Notes under the pieces: generated by a model | The model's database searches: none | What the model saw: only the letters and a program-made list of their open reading frames with translations | Told to the model about the DNA's origin: nothing | Position numbers and translations under genes: made by a program | Shown here: in pieces, positions 8,083-17,363 of the stretch | Layout of the letters: each line of letters begins with the position of its first letter | Numbering within the stretch: position 1 is the stretch's first letter | Source of the DNA: Hyphomicrobiales bacterium | GTDB lineage: Bacteria > Pseudomonadota > Alphaproteobacteria > Rhizobiales > Rhizobiaceae | NCBI GenBank assembly: GCA_900467185.1 | Contig: UBPA01000011.1 | Location: 124,001-188,000, forward strand | DNA: 64,000 nucleotides | Reading direction: 5' to 3'

Positions 8083-8834
8083 CCGGCGGCTGCCTCGCCG
8101 ACAAGCTCCGCAAGCCCCACCCACCGGCAGGCGGGATGCCCGGTCGTCGCGTCGAACAGATCGTAAAGAAACGCCCAGACGGCAGCGTCATGGACCAGAT
8201 GATGCGTGAGCAGGCCGACGCTGCCGCCGCTCTCAAGGCAGACGCTAAGGCGCGCCACGATCTCGCGCCGCAGCGCCGCCGGGTCGCGGCAGCCCCGCGT
8301 GCCGTGCCAGTCCATGACGTCCACATGCGTATTGATCATCGGCAGCGCCGCCGGCTTTTCCGGCCCGTAGACCGACAGCGCCCGGAAGCCGAGATCCGGA
8401 AGATCGGGCAGAAGGCGGGGATCGATCCGGTTCCATGGCGGCACGAGCACCGGCTGGAACCGGTCTCCATGAAGGGCCGCGAGCTTGGCAAAGCCCGCCA
8501 AAAGCTCTCCGAGAACGACCCTCGCGGGACGGTCGGCACCCAGCTCCTGCTTCTTCGACGTCTCGGCCGCGTGATTGGCATGCCGCCAGCCATGCACCGT
8601 CACGCCGACATGCGGCGCGCGTGCCAGTCGTTCGGCAAGCGCCTCGCCCGTCGGCTCCGGGATGACGGCAAGCGCCAAGGGAACGCCATGTGCCTCCGTC
8701 AGCGCCAGCAGGCGGTCGAGCGCGAGTGTCGGCGCGATTGCGTCGTCGTCGCGCAGCCAGAAGCGGGCGACACGCCCAGCCTGCCGGAAGCGGTCGAGGA
8801 CGGCCGTGATATCGGTGTCGGCAGTGTCGCTCAT
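8070..8834 (-). CDS. Polysaccharide deacetylase-like protein
   Basis: A 254-residue protein resembling the divergent NodB-fold deacetylases found in alphaproteobacteria. The RDDD motif (metal Asp pair) lies at about residues 28-31 and the second metal motif is HGWRHANH at about 80-87. No signal peptide is visible, so it probably acts in the cytoplasm on a sugar or glycan precursor rather than on mature polymer. Its start codon overlaps the stop of the upstream glycosyltransferase (ATGA), so the two are translationally coupled and likely act on the same glycan. The substrate is unknown. Confidence 0.78.
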   Translation of the reverse strand: MSDTADTDITAVLDRFRQAGRVARFWLRDDDAIAPTLALDRLLALTEAHGVPLALAVIPEPTGEALAERLARAPHVGVTVHGWRHANHAAETSKKQELGADRPARVVLGELLAGFAKLAALHGDRFQPVLVPPWNRIDPRLLPDLPDLGFRALSVYGPEKPAALPMINTHVDVMDWHGTRGCRDPAALRREIVARLSVCLESGGSVGLLTHHLVHDAAVWAFLYDLFDATTGHPACRWVGLAELVGEAAAGQNR

Positions 8835-9931
8835 GAGCGCGCCTCCCGCGTCACCGTCACCGATCGGTCAAGAATGTCGCCGAGCCGGGAGGCGGCGGGC
8901 GCCAGTCCCCGCTCCGTCCCCGCGAACAAGCGCGCCTGCGCTCCCATGGTCTGGCGCAGCGTCTCATCCTTCAGAAAACCGGCAATGGCATCGGCATAGG
9001 CCTCGACGTCACCTGGCGGCGTCAGCATGCCGGTGCGCCCATGCTGCACCACCTCGGGAACGCCGGCAATGGCCTGCGCCACCACGGGCAGGCCAGCCGC
9101 CTGCGCCTCGAGATAGGCCAGCCCATAGGCCTCGCCGCAGCCGGGCCAGACATAGAGCGCCGAGGTCTGCAGAAGCGCTGCAACCTCCTGCGCGCTCCGC
9201 TCGCCGCACCACACCACCCGCCCCGGCCCGAGCGGCTCGAACAGGGTCTCCACCTCTGCACGCGCCTTGCCATCGCCCACGATCGACAGCGTGAAGGGTA
9301 AATGCAGCAGGCGCGACAGCGCGTCGGCCAGCATCCGGTAACTGTCCATCTTGTCGCCCGGACGCATCATTGCCACGGTCACGAGACGGCCGGGATGCGG
9401 CGTCGGTTCCCGGGCGAGGAACAGGGCGGGATCGATGAACGGCTGCAACCGCTCGACGCGCGCTTCCGGCGCCCCGTCGAGAATGCCGGCCTTGTCGCGC
9501 TCCGTCATGCAGATATTGACGGAGGCCGCCGTCAGCGTTTCCAGAAGCGCGGCCTGCGCTGCTGCCCAGCCATCCCGGTCGCGCCGCGCGGAATAGGAGG
9601 CCTCGAGGGTGACGTAACCGATGCCGTGCGTGCGTGAAAGCGACGGCCCGAGAAGGTCCGGCGCCTTGTAATAGGGGTGATAGCAGAACCAGCAATCAGG
9701 CACGCCCTCCGCCTGCCAGTCCGCCGCGATGCGATCCCGCTCCACCGCAGCCGCCGCGCCGAGATCGCCGATTTCCTCCGGCGTGCGCGTGAAGCTGCGC
9801 AATTCCGAGACGAGCGCGACCTGATGGCCGGCAAGTTCCAGCGCCTGCATCATCAGCCGCGACATCAGCCGGTCGCCCGAGGGTACCGGGTGACGGGGAG
9901 ACTTAAGGGGAGCGTAGAATGCGATCTTCAT
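8831..9931 (-). CDS. Glycosyltransferase, GT4-like
   Basis: A 366-residue GT-B-fold glycosyltransferase. The C-terminal nucleotide-sugar domain has the E-x7-E motif (EAYGLAYLE) and the segment GLPVVAQAIAGVPEVV typical of family 4 retaining enzymes; the N-terminus MKIAFYAPLKSP begins the first Rossmann fold. The start at 9931 has AGGGAG just before it; the longer open frame adds 21 residues without family resemblance. First gene of a two-gene unit with the deacetylase. Cytoplasmic or membrane-associated; the donor and acceptor sugars cannot be inferred. Confidence 0.85.
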   Translation of the reverse strand: MKIAFYAPLKSPRHPVPSGDRLMSRLMMQALELAGHQVALVSELRSFTRTPEEIGDLGAAAAVERDRIAADWQAEGVPDCWFCYHPYYKAPDLLGPSLSRTHGIGYVTLEASYSARRDRDGWAAAQAALLETLTAASVNICMTERDKAGILDGAPEARVERLQPFIDPALFLAREPTPHPGRLVTVAMMRPGDKMDSYRMLADALSRLLHLPFTLSIVGDGKARAEVETLFEPLGPGRVVWCGERSAQEVAALLQTSALYVWPGCGEAYGLAYLEAQAAGLPVVAQAIAGVPEVVQHGRTGMLTPPGDVEAYADAIAGFLKDETLRQTMGAQARLFAGTERGLAPAASRLGDILDRSVTVTREARS

Positions 9932-10136
9932 GCTCCCTGATCTACACCATCCCCGCCCCGGCCTCCAAACGCTTCTGCCCGGACATGGCTGCAAGGATCA
10001 GACGATCGCCAGATCCTTGCCGACACGGCGATAAAATAATCTTGAACGCGGCGCGATGAGCAATCCGTAACCCACGCTCTACATCGTTTCCATCGTCAAT
10101 GCGTCGCCCGACGCCGTCATCAAGACAGGAACATCG

Positions 10137-11432
10137 ATGAAAACGCGTGCTTGCCTCCTTGCCGGAACCGTCCTGACAGCACTCCTGACCGCGAGCCCCC
10201 TGATGGCCCAGTCCACGGGCGACACCTCCCCCATCGACCATGTCGAAGGTCAGCCGCCCGCAACCGGCGAAGTGAAAGCCGCCGGCAAGCCGGTCGAGAC
10301 GGAAGCGGCGAACGCACCCGACCAGAAGCCTGCCTTCGACAACCAGACCCGCGCGCCGCAGCCGGACACGATGCCGACCGTGACCCATCAGGCGGTCGCG
10401 GAAGGCCTGCCCCAGCTCTGGTCGATGGAATTCCTGCCGGATGGCCGCATGCTGGTTGCCGCCAAGAAGGGCTCCATGCATATCGTCGGTGCGGACGGCA
10501 AGCCGAGCACGGCGCTGAAGGGCGTACCCGCCGTAATCTCGGACGGTCAGGCCGGCCTGCTCGACGTCGCCATCGCGCCGGATTTCGCCACCTCCAACCG
10601 CATCTTCTTCTCTTTCTCCGAGCCGCGCGACGACGGCAACGGCACGTCGGTCGCCTCCGCGAAACTCGTAGCGGACGATCAGGGCGGCGCGGCGCTGGAG
10701 GACGTCAACGTCATCTTCCGCCAGATGCCCGGCTACGACAACACCAAGCATTACGGCTCCCGCCTCGTCTTCGGCAAGGATGGCGAGCTCTACGTGACCG
10801 TCGGCGAGCGCTCCGACCGCGAGACCCGCGTCTTCGCGCAGGACCTGAAGAGCGGCTTCGGCAAGGTCTTCCGCATCGACACCGCGGGCAAGGCGCTGAC
10901 CGACAATCCCTTTGCCGGCAAAAGCGATGCCCAGCCGGAAATCTGGAGCTACGGCCACCGCAACCTGCAATCGGCAGCACTGGACGCCAAGGGGCGGCTC
11001 TGGACCGTCGAGCACGGGCCGAAGGGCGGTGACGAGCTGAACATGCCGCAGGCGGGCCTCAACTACGGCTGGCCGGTCATCACCTACGGCCTCGACTATA
11101 GCGGCGCGGCCATCGGCGACGGCATCACCGCCAAGGACGGCATGGAGCAGCCGGTCTATTACTGGGATCCGGTCATCGGCCCCTCCGGCATGGTGTTCTA
11201 CAGCGGCACTGAATTTCCGGAATGGGAGGGCGCCGCCCTCATCGGCGGCCTCGTCTCCACCGGTCTCGTCGTGCTGCACATGGACGGCGACAAGGTGGCC
11301 CACGAGGAGCGCGTGCCGCTCGACGCCCGCATCCGCGACGTGAAGATCGGCCCCGACGGCGCAATCTATGCCGTGACCGAAAACCCGAAAGAGGGAACCT
11401 CCGCGATCCTGAAGCTGACGCGCCAAAGCTGA
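10137..11432 (+). CDS. PQQ-dependent soluble aldose dehydrogenase (YliI/sGDH-like)
   Basis: A 431-residue exported protein. Residues 1-24 are a signal peptide ending in LMA-Q, followed by a linker of about 60 residues rich in Pro, Ala and Lys, then a six-bladed beta-propeller of the glucose/sorbosone dehydrogenase family. Visible family motifs include PDFATSNRIFFSFSEP, YGSRLVFGKDGELYVTVGER and VEHGPKGGDELN. Enzymes of this family oxidise aldoses to lactones in the periplasm using PQQ. No pqq synthesis gene is in the window. A gluconolactonase and a gluconate dehydrogenase-like gene lie about 50 kb away. AGGA lies about 7 nt before the ATG. Confidence 0.85.
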   Translation: MKTRACLLAGTVLTALLTASPLMAQSTGDTSPIDHVEGQPPATGEVKAAGKPVETEAANAPDQKPAFDNQTRAPQPDTMPTVTHQAVAEGLPQLWSMEFLPDGRMLVAAKKGSMHIVGADGKPSTALKGVPAVISDGQAGLLDVAIAPDFATSNRIFFSFSEPRDDGNGTSVASAKLVADDQGGAALEDVNVIFRQMPGYDNTKHYGSRLVFGKDGELYVTVGERSDRETRVFAQDLKSGFGKVFRIDTAGKALTDNPFAGKSDAQPEIWSYGHRNLQSAALDAKGRLWTVEHGPKGGDELNMPQAGLNYGWPVITYGLDYSGAAIGDGITAKDGMEQPVYYWDPVIGPSGMVFYSGTEFPEWEGAALIGGLVSTGLVVLHMDGDKVAHEERVPLDARIRDVKIGPDGAIYAVTENPKEGTSAILKLTRQS

Positions 11433-11506
11433 CGGCGCACCGCCGGCACGGCAACCTTTTGGGCGGTGGCGGGTTGATGATCCGCCACCGCGATCAAGGA
11501 CATGAC

Positions 11507-12298
11507 ATGGCCCGCAACAGCTTCTGGAAAGGCTATCTCCGCCTCTCTCTCGTCACGGCATCTGTATCGCTGACGCCGGCAACCACCGAGAGCGAGAAGG
11601 TGAGATTTCACGTTCTCAACCGCGCCACGAAAAACCGGGTCGAGAGCCGCTATATCGACAGCGTGACGCACAAGAAGGTGGCCGACAAGGATCAGGTGAA
11701 GGGCTTCCCGAAAGGCGAGGACGACTATGTCCTGCTGGAGGATGACGAGATCGAGGGTGTCGGGCTGGAAAGCACGCGCACGATCGACATCTCCACCTTC
11801 GTCCCGCGCGATTCCATCGACTGGATCTGGTACGACAAGCCGCATTTCCTCGTGCCCGAAGACAAGGTCGGTGCCGAGGCGTTCTGCGTCATCCGCGAAG
11901 CCATGACGCGCAACGAGGTCGTCGGCATCGCCCGCCTCGTGCTTTACCGCCGGGAGCGCGCCGTTCTGCTCGTGCCGAACGGCAAGGGCATCGTGCTGTG
12001 GACGCTGCGTTACGGCGAAGACGTCCGCGAACCCGTCGCCGACCTCGACATGAAGGCCAAGGGCGGCAAGGCGGAAATGGCCGCGCTCGCGAAGCTGATC
12101 GAGAAGGACAAGGGCACATGGAGCCCGACGCTCGTGCAGGACCCGGTTCAAAAAAAGATCAAGGCGTTCATCAAGAGCCGCCAGAAGAAGGATGGCAAGC
12201 CGGCGAGCAAATCGCGCGCGCCCGTCAAGTCGTCCGGCAACGTCATCAACATCATGGATGCGCTGAAGAAGAGCCTGCAAGAGGAAAAGCGCGGCTAA
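11507..12298 (+). CDS. ku: Ku protein, non-homologous end joining
   Basis: A 263-residue bacterial Ku. It starts MARNSFWKGYLRLSLV, the family's characteristic N-terminus, and has the core beta-barrel segments KGF, FVPRDSIDWIWYDKPHFLVPED and the C-terminal Lys-rich tail (about residues 215-263). Bacterial Ku homodimers thread onto broken DNA ends and recruit LigD. The ATG at 11507 has AAGGA 6 nt upstream. It is convergent with ligD, with only 4 nt between the stop codons, and a second Ku gene lies on the other side of ligD. The two Ku proteins differ clearly in sequence, so this is not a recent duplication. Confidence 0.95.
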   Translation: MARNSFWKGYLRLSLVTASVSLTPATTESEKVRFHVLNRATKNRVESRYIDSVTHKKVADKDQVKGFPKGEDDYVLLEDDEIEGVGLESTRTIDISTFVPRDSIDWIWYDKPHFLVPEDKVGAEAFCVIREAMTRNEVVGIARLVLYRRERAVLLVPNGKGIVLWTLRYGEDVREPVADLDMKAKGGKAEMAALAKLIEKDKGTWSPTLVQDPVQKKIKAFIKSRQKKDGKPASKSRAPVKSSGNVINIMDALKKSLQEEKRG

Positions 12299-12302
12299 CC
12301 TC

Positions 12303-14846
12303 TCACGCCTTCGGAAGCACCTTGGCCGCTGCGAAGAACCCGTCCCAGGGGTCCGTCTTCAACGACGCCAGCCGCACCGGCATGTTGTCCACGGTGAAAT
12401 GATCCGGCCCGATCGCCTCCGACAGTTCCGACCATTCGAGCGGCGCGGACACGGCAGCGCCCGGCCGCGCGCGCGTGGAGTACGGCGCAACGGCCGTCGC
12501 CCCGCGTCCGTTGCGCAGATAGTCGATGAAGATACGGCCGTGGCGCTTGGCCTTGGTCGCGACCGCGAGATACCGGTCCGGGTCCTGCTTCGCCGCATCC
12601 GTCGCCAGCCCCTTGGCGAAGGCCTTGACCGCCGGCCACCCGGCCGAGGGCTTGAGCGGCACGACGACGTGCAAACCCTTGCCCCCGGAGGTCTTGACGA
12701 AGGCGGACAGCCCCCTCGCCTCGATCTGGCCCTTGAGTAGGCGAGCAGCCTCGATGATGTCGGCCCAGTGCACATCCTCGCCGGGGTCGAGGTCCATGGT
12801 GATCATATCGGGCTTTTCCCAGTTCCGCGTCGTCGTCCCCCAGGGATGGATTTCGAGTGCGGCAGACTGGACGAGGGCGATCAGGCCATCGAAATCCGTG
12901 ATGCGCAGCGATGGCTCCCCTGCCTTGTCCTTCAGGTCCTTGATCTGGCCGATCGCCTTGTTGATCCCGCGCCAGGCATGCTTCTGGAAGAAGCGCTGTT
13001 TGCCGTCGATTCCATCCGGGCAACGCAGCAAGGAGAGCGGCCGATCGACCACATAGGGCGCCATGAACGGCCACACCTGCGCGTAATACTCGGCAAGCCC
13101 CTGTTTCGTCACGCCCTCCTTCGGCCAGTAGAGCCTGTCGGGATGCGTCAGCGTGATCGCGGCCTTGGGCACCGGTGGTGCCTTGCGTCCCTTCTCCGCG
13201 GCCGGGCTCTCCTGCCGCACCTCGCTTGCCGGCTTGTCCTCCCGCAGGCCGCGGAACGAGGCGTGGCGCAGCTTGCCATCGGCCGACCAGGCGCGAAACT
13301 CGACCTCCGCCACCAGCGTCGGCTCGACGTAATGCAGGCCGCGCCGCGCGTCCGCCGTCAGCGTGTCGCGGAACGGACTGTCCGAGCGCTCGATGGCCGA
13401 CAGCGCCTCGAACAGCATGTCTGCCGTCGCATGGCTGAACCCGGTGCCGACCCGCCCGACATGGCGCAGCGCGCCCTCCTCATAGACCCCGAGCGCCAGC
13501 GCGCCGATCGCGTGATCCGAGATGGAGGACGGCGCATAGCCGCCGATCACAAACTCCTGTCGCTCGGAGCACTTCGACTTGACCCAGCTGCCCTTGCGGC
13601 CCGAGACGTAAGCGCCGGAACGCTCTTTGGAAACCACGCCTTCCAGACTCAACCGGCAGGCATGCGTCAGCACGAGGTCGCCATTGTCCTCGAAATGCTC
13701 GCTGAAGCGCACGGTGGGGCTGTCGGCAAGGATAAGCTTTCGCAACAGGTTTTTGCGGTCGATCAGCGTCGCCCGGGTCAGGTCGTGCCCGTCGAGATGC
13801 AGGATGTCGAAGGCGTAATAGATGAACCGGTCGCTGCGCCCGAGGCTCAGATCCTCCTGCAGGGCGGAGAAGTCCGAGGCGCCATTGTCCTTCTGCACGA
13901 CGATCTCGCCATCGATCAGCGCCGTCTCCACCGGCAATCCGGCAAAAGCTGCCGCGACCTGATCGCCGAAGCGCTCCGTCCAGTCGAGCCCGCTGCGGGT
14001 GAGCAGCCGCACCGTGCCCTTGTCGATGCGCGCCTGCAGGCGATAACCGTCGAACTTGATCTCGTGAATCCAGCGATCGCCGGAAGGCGCCTTCTGCTTC
14101 AGCGTCGCCAGCGCCGGCTCCACGAAATCCGGCAAGCCGGCCGCCTTCGCACCCTTTGGCCAGGCATGCGCCTGCCCCTCGGCCGCCGTCGTCACCTTGG
14201 CAGGCTTGCCGCGTTTCGGGTTGCTCGCCTTCGCGGTGCCTTTCGAATTCCAGGTATCGTCGGGATTTTTGGCGACCGCCTTCAGGTCGCGCCCGGACTT
14301 CACCGATTCGGGTCGCTCCTCAAGGATGTCGAAGCCGTCATCCCGCGCCGCCTCGTCGTCGCCCTTGATCAGCAGCCAGTTTTCGCGCGTCTCGCTTGGT
14401 TTGCCGTGCATGCGCACCAGATGCCAGCGACCCCGAAGCTTCTCGCCGTCCAGAGTGAACTCCAGATGCCCCTTCTTGTAGGCCTTGGCGAGATCGCCGA
14501 TTGGCGTCCAGAGCCCGCGATCCCACACGATGACGGTCCCGCCGCCATATTGACCCTTGGGGATCACACCCTCGAAATCGCCATAGGAGAGCGGATGGTC
14601 CTCCACATGGACCGCCAGCCGCTTGTCCTCCGGGTTGAGGCTCGGCCCCTTGGTCACGGCCCAGCTCTTGAGAACGCTGTCCATTTCAAGCCGGAAATCG
14701 TAATGCAGCCGCGTCGCGTCATGCTTCTGGATGACGAAGCTGGCACTGCCCGCTGCCGTCTTGCGCTTTCCGGTCTTAGCGGCCTCGCCTTTCGGCTCCG
14801 GTGTCGCGTCGAATCGCCGCTTGGCATTGTAGGTGTCAAGGCTCAT
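12303..14846 (-). CDS. ligD: DNA ligase D (phosphoesterase-ligase-polymerase)
   Basis: An 847-residue three-domain end-joining enzyme in the order phosphoesterase, ligase, polymerase. The 3'-phosphoesterase domain (about 1-190) has the KHDATRLHYDFRLE motif and HVEDHP. The ATP-dependent ligase domain (about 235-540) has the nucleotidyl Lys K264 in EIKFDGYRL, the DGEIV motif and the GVVSK motif. The AEP-type polymerase domain (about 562-847) has the catalytic DLDPGED (685-691). Length and domain order match Pseudomonas/rhizobial LigD. It is downstream of the second ku gene with 2 nt between that gene's stop and this start, so ku and ligD form one transcript. Confidence 0.96.
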   Translation of the reverse strand: MSLDTYNAKRRFDATPEPKGEAAKTGKRKTAAGSASFVIQKHDATRLHYDFRLEMDSVLKSWAVTKGPSLNPEDKRLAVHVEDHPLSYGDFEGVIPKGQYGGGTVIVWDRGLWTPIGDLAKAYKKGHLEFTLDGEKLRGRWHLVRMHGKPSETRENWLLIKGDDEAARDDGFDILEERPESVKSGRDLKAVAKNPDDTWNSKGTAKASNPKRGKPAKVTTAAEGQAHAWPKGAKAAGLPDFVEPALATLKQKAPSGDRWIHEIKFDGYRLQARIDKGTVRLLTRSGLDWTERFGDQVAAAFAGLPVETALIDGEIVVQKDNGASDFSALQEDLSLGRSDRFIYYAFDILHLDGHDLTRATLIDRKNLLRKLILADSPTVRFSEHFEDNGDLVLTHACRLSLEGVVSKERSGAYVSGRKGSWVKSKCSERQEFVIGGYAPSSISDHAIGALALGVYEEGALRHVGRVGTGFSHATADMLFEALSAIERSDSPFRDTLTADARRGLHYVEPTLVAEVEFRAWSADGKLRHASFRGLREDKPASEVRQESPAAEKGRKAPPVPKAAITLTHPDRLYWPKEGVTKQGLAEYYAQVWPFMAPYVVDRPLSLLRCPDGIDGKQRFFQKHAWRGINKAIGQIKDLKDKAGEPSLRITDFDGLIALVQSAALEIHPWGTTTRNWEKPDMITMDLDPGEDVHWADIIEAARLLKGQIEARGLSAFVKTSGGKGLHVVVPLKPSAGWPAVKAFAKGLATDAAKQDPDRYLAVATKAKRHGRIFIDYLRNGRGATAVAPYSTRARPGAAVSAPLEWSELSEAIGPDHFTVDNMPVRLASLKTDPWDGFFAAAKVLPKA

Positions 14847-14848
14847 CG

Positions 14849-15688
14849 TCAGCTCGCCTTCTTCTGTCGCGAACCCGCAGCCTTGGCCTTGCCGGTCGAT
14901 TTACCCTTGGAACCCGCCCCGCCCAGGCTCTGTCGCAGGGCCTCCTTGAGATCGACGACGTTATCGTGCTTCGGCGGTGCCTTTTTCTCGATGGTGCGCC
15001 CCTCGATCTTGGCCTTCACCAGTTCGGCCAGCGCGTCATTGTACCGGTCGGTGTAGCTCTCGGGGTCGAAAGTGCCGGATTTCGTGCCGATGATATGCCC
15101 GGCCAGCTCCAGCATTTCCTCGTCGAATTCGATCTCCGGAACGGACTTGAAAGCCGTCTTGGCCGAGCGGACCTCGTAGTCGAAATTGAGCGTCGTCGCG
15201 ATCAGCGTGTCGTCCTGCGGTCGGATGAGGACGGTGCGGTTGCGCCGGAAGAGGATGGCCTCCGCGATCGCCCCCACGTTTTCGTCCCGCAGGGTGCGCG
15301 CGAGCAGCGCCAGCGTTTCCGCATCGTGCTCCTCGACAGGCGCCAGATGGTAGGGCTTGTCGAAATAGAGCGTATCGACCGCATCGAGCGCGATGAAGCG
15401 GGTAACGTTCAGCACCTTGTCGCTGTCGGGCATCAGTGCCGCCAGTTCATCACCCTCGATCGCGATATAGTCGCCATTGTCGAGCGGATAGCCCTTGATC
15501 TGGTCCTCGCGCTCGACGGGCTTGCCGGTTTCGCTGTCCATGAACTGGCGCTCGACCCGATGGCCGGTCTTGCGGTTGATGATGTTGAACGAGATCTTTT
15601 CCGATGAGGAAATGGCCGTATAGAGCCCGACCGCGCAGGTGAGATCCCGCAATTTCAACTGGCCCTTCCAGCTTGCCCGTCGTGCCAT
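14849..15688 (-). CDS. ku: Ku protein (second copy), operonic with ligD
   Basis: A 279-residue Ku with the expected N-terminus MARRASWKGQLKLRDL and core motifs (YFDKPYHLAP, EFDEEMLELA), and a basic Lys/Ala-rich tail after residue 250 that could bind DNA. It is the first gene of the ku-ligD transcript. It shares only limited identity with the Ku at 11.5 kb. Several rhizobia carry multiple Ku genes, some reported to form heterodimers. The upstream 134 nt separate it from the divergent aldehyde oxidoreductase operon. Confidence 0.95.
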   Translation of the reverse strand: MARRASWKGQLKLRDLTCAVGLYTAISSSEKISFNIINRKTGHRVERQFMDSETGKPVEREDQIKGYPLDNGDYIAIEGDELAALMPDSDKVLNVTRFIALDAVDTLYFDKPYHLAPVEEHDAETLALLARTLRDENVGAIAEAILFRRNRTVLIRPQDDTLIATTLNFDYEVRSAKTAFKSVPEIEFDEEMLELAGHIIGTKSGTFDPESYTDRYNDALAELVKAKIEGRTIEKKAPPKHDNVVDLKEALRQSLGGAGSKGKSTGKAKAAGSRQKKAS

Positions 15689-15822
15689 TCGTCGCGTCCT
15701 CGCTACCGTTCGCTATCCTGTGGCAACCAAACGGAGGGACGGGGCAGAGGTTCCGGTCGGAACATTCCGACCCCCATACAGTTGAGGAACATCTCTAAAT
15801 TTAGGGCGAGAAAGGGTTTGCT

Positions 15823-16341
15823 ATGCTTCACGCCGATGCCGAACGAATGGCCATTCCGATCGTGATCACGCTGAACGGGAGGCAGGAGCGGCTCAGCGTT
15901 GCTCCCTGGGTCACCCTTCTCGACCTGCTGCGCGGCCCGATGGAGCTGCCGGGCACCAAGAAGGGTTGCGACCATGGCCAGTGCGGCGCCTGCACCGTTC
16001 TCATCGACGGGCAGCGGGTCAATTCCTGCCTGAAGCTCGCCGTCACGCTCGACGGCGCCGAGATCACGACCATCGAAGGTCTCGGCCAGCCCGGCGCGCT
16101 TCATCCGCTGCAGCAGGCCTTCGTGGATCACGACGCCTATCAGTGCGGCTACTGCACGCCCGGACAGATCTGTTCCGCCGCCGGCCTCATGAACGAAGGC
16201 CATGCGCACACCCGCGAAGAGATCCGCGAACTGATGAGCGGCAATCTCTGTCGATGCGGGGCCTACACCAACATCGCCGACGCGATCGAACAGGTGATCG
16301 GCCAGCAATCCGGCAAGAACTACAAGGAGGCTGCGGAATGA
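15823..16341 (+). CDS. paoA: Aldehyde oxidoreductase, [2Fe-2S] subunit (PaoA-like)
   Basis: A 172-residue iron-sulfur subunit of the xanthine oxidase family. Two [2Fe-2S] clusters are visible: the plant-ferredoxin type motif CDHGQCGAC plus a later Cys (NSC), and the second domain's CGYCTPG with LCRCG. Unlike E. coli PaoA it has no twin-arginine signal peptide (the protein goes almost directly into the ferredoxin fold), so the complex is probably cytoplasmic. GAAAGGG precedes the ATG; a second ATG at 15847 is possible. First gene of a six-gene operon; it overlaps the next gene by ATGA. Confidence 0.92.
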   Translation: MLHADAERMAIPIVITLNGRQERLSVAPWVTLLDLLRGPMELPGTKKGCDHGQCGACTVLIDGQRVNSCLKLAVTLDGAEITTIEGLGQPGALHPLQQAFVDHDAYQCGYCTPGQICSAAGLMNEGHAHTREEIRELMSGNLCRCGAYTNIADAIEQVIGQQSGKNYKEAAE

Positions 16342-17354
16342 AACAGTTCTCCTATATTCGCGCCGAAGACGTTGCGGGCGCCGTGGCAGCACTGTCCGCC
16401 GACCCGCAAGCCCGGCTGCTTGCCGGCGGCACCAATCTGGTCGATCTCATGAAATACGACGTCATGAGCCCCGCCACCGTCATCGATATCAACCGCCTGC
16501 CGCTGAAGGACATCGAAACGCTCGAGGACGGTTCGGTGCGGATCGGCGCGCTGGTCAGCAATGCGGCGCTCGCCTATGATCCGACCGTCATCGAACGCTT
16601 TCCGCTGCTTGCGAGCGCCGTGCTGGCCGGCGCCTCGCCGCAACTGCGCAACGCCGCGACCACGGGCGGCAACCTGCTCCAGCGGACTCGCTGCTACTAC
16701 TTTTACGACCCGTCGAGCCCGTGCAACAAGCGCGAGCCGGGGTCCGGCTGCGGCGCGATCGGCGGCGTGAACCGCATCCACGCGATCCTCGGCACCAGCG
16801 CTTCCTGCATTGCCACGCACCCGTCCGACATGTGCGTCGCTCTTGCAGCACTCGATGCCGTGGTCGAGGTGGAAGGCCCGAACGGCCGGCGCGATATCGC
16901 TTTCCTCGACTTTCACCGCCTTCCCGGCGACGAGCCGCAATATGACAACACCCTGGCGCCCGACGAGATGGTCGTCGCCATCCGTCTTCGTCCGGATCAC
17001 TTCGCCGCAAACCACAGCTATCTGAAGATCCGCGACCGCCTCTCCTACGCCTTCGCGCTGGTCTCGGTCGCCGCGGCGATCGACATCAAGGACGGCGCGA
17101 TCGTGGATCTCCGGGTGGCGCTCGGCGGCGTCGCCCACAAGCCCTGGCGGGACCCGCTGGCGGAGGCCGAATGTGCCGGCAAGCCGGCAGATGAGGCCAC
17201 GTTCCGCCAGCTCGCGCAACGGCTTCTCGCCGGCGCGCAGGGGCAAGGCGGCAACGATTTCAAGATCCCGATGGCCGAGCGGACGATCATCCGCGCCCTG
17301 ACGCAGGCTGCCAGCGGCACGCCGCAGCTGCAGTCCGAAAAAGCCATCCGCTAG
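16338..17354 (+). CDS. paoB: Aldehyde oxidoreductase, FAD/[4Fe-4S] subunit (PaoB-like)
   Basis: A 338-residue FAD-binding subunit of the CoxM/xanthine dehydrogenase medium family. It carries the FAD motifs LAGGTNLVDL and TTGGNLLQ, followed by the Cys-rich insertion specific to PaoB-type subunits, with Cys at 119, 129, 138 and 157 as candidate ligands of an extra [4Fe-4S] cluster. This insertion separates PaoABC from ordinary xanthine dehydrogenases. The start codon overlaps the paoA stop (ATGA), and the large subunit gene starts 9 nt after its stop. Confidence 0.92.
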   Translation: MKQFSYIRAEDVAGAVAALSADPQARLLAGGTNLVDLMKYDVMSPATVIDINRLPLKDIETLEDGSVRIGALVSNAALAYDPTVIERFPLLASAVLAGASPQLRNAATTGGNLLQRTRCYYFYDPSSPCNKREPGSGCGAIGGVNRIHAILGTSASCIATHPSDMCVALAALDAVVEVEGPNGRRDIAFLDFHRLPGDEPQYDNTLAPDEMVVAIRLRPDHFAANHSYLKIRDRLSYAFALVSVAAAIDIKDGAIVDLRVALGGVAHKPWRDPLAEAECAGKPADEATFRQLAQRLLAGAQGQGGNDFKIPMAERTIIRALTQAASGTPQLQSEKAIR

Positions 17355-17363
17355 GAGAATTCC

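Noticed and set aside
12768-15056. 762-codon open frame antisense to ligD and ku
   Set aside because: No domain is recognised and it runs opposite to conserved genes; a GC-driven shadow.
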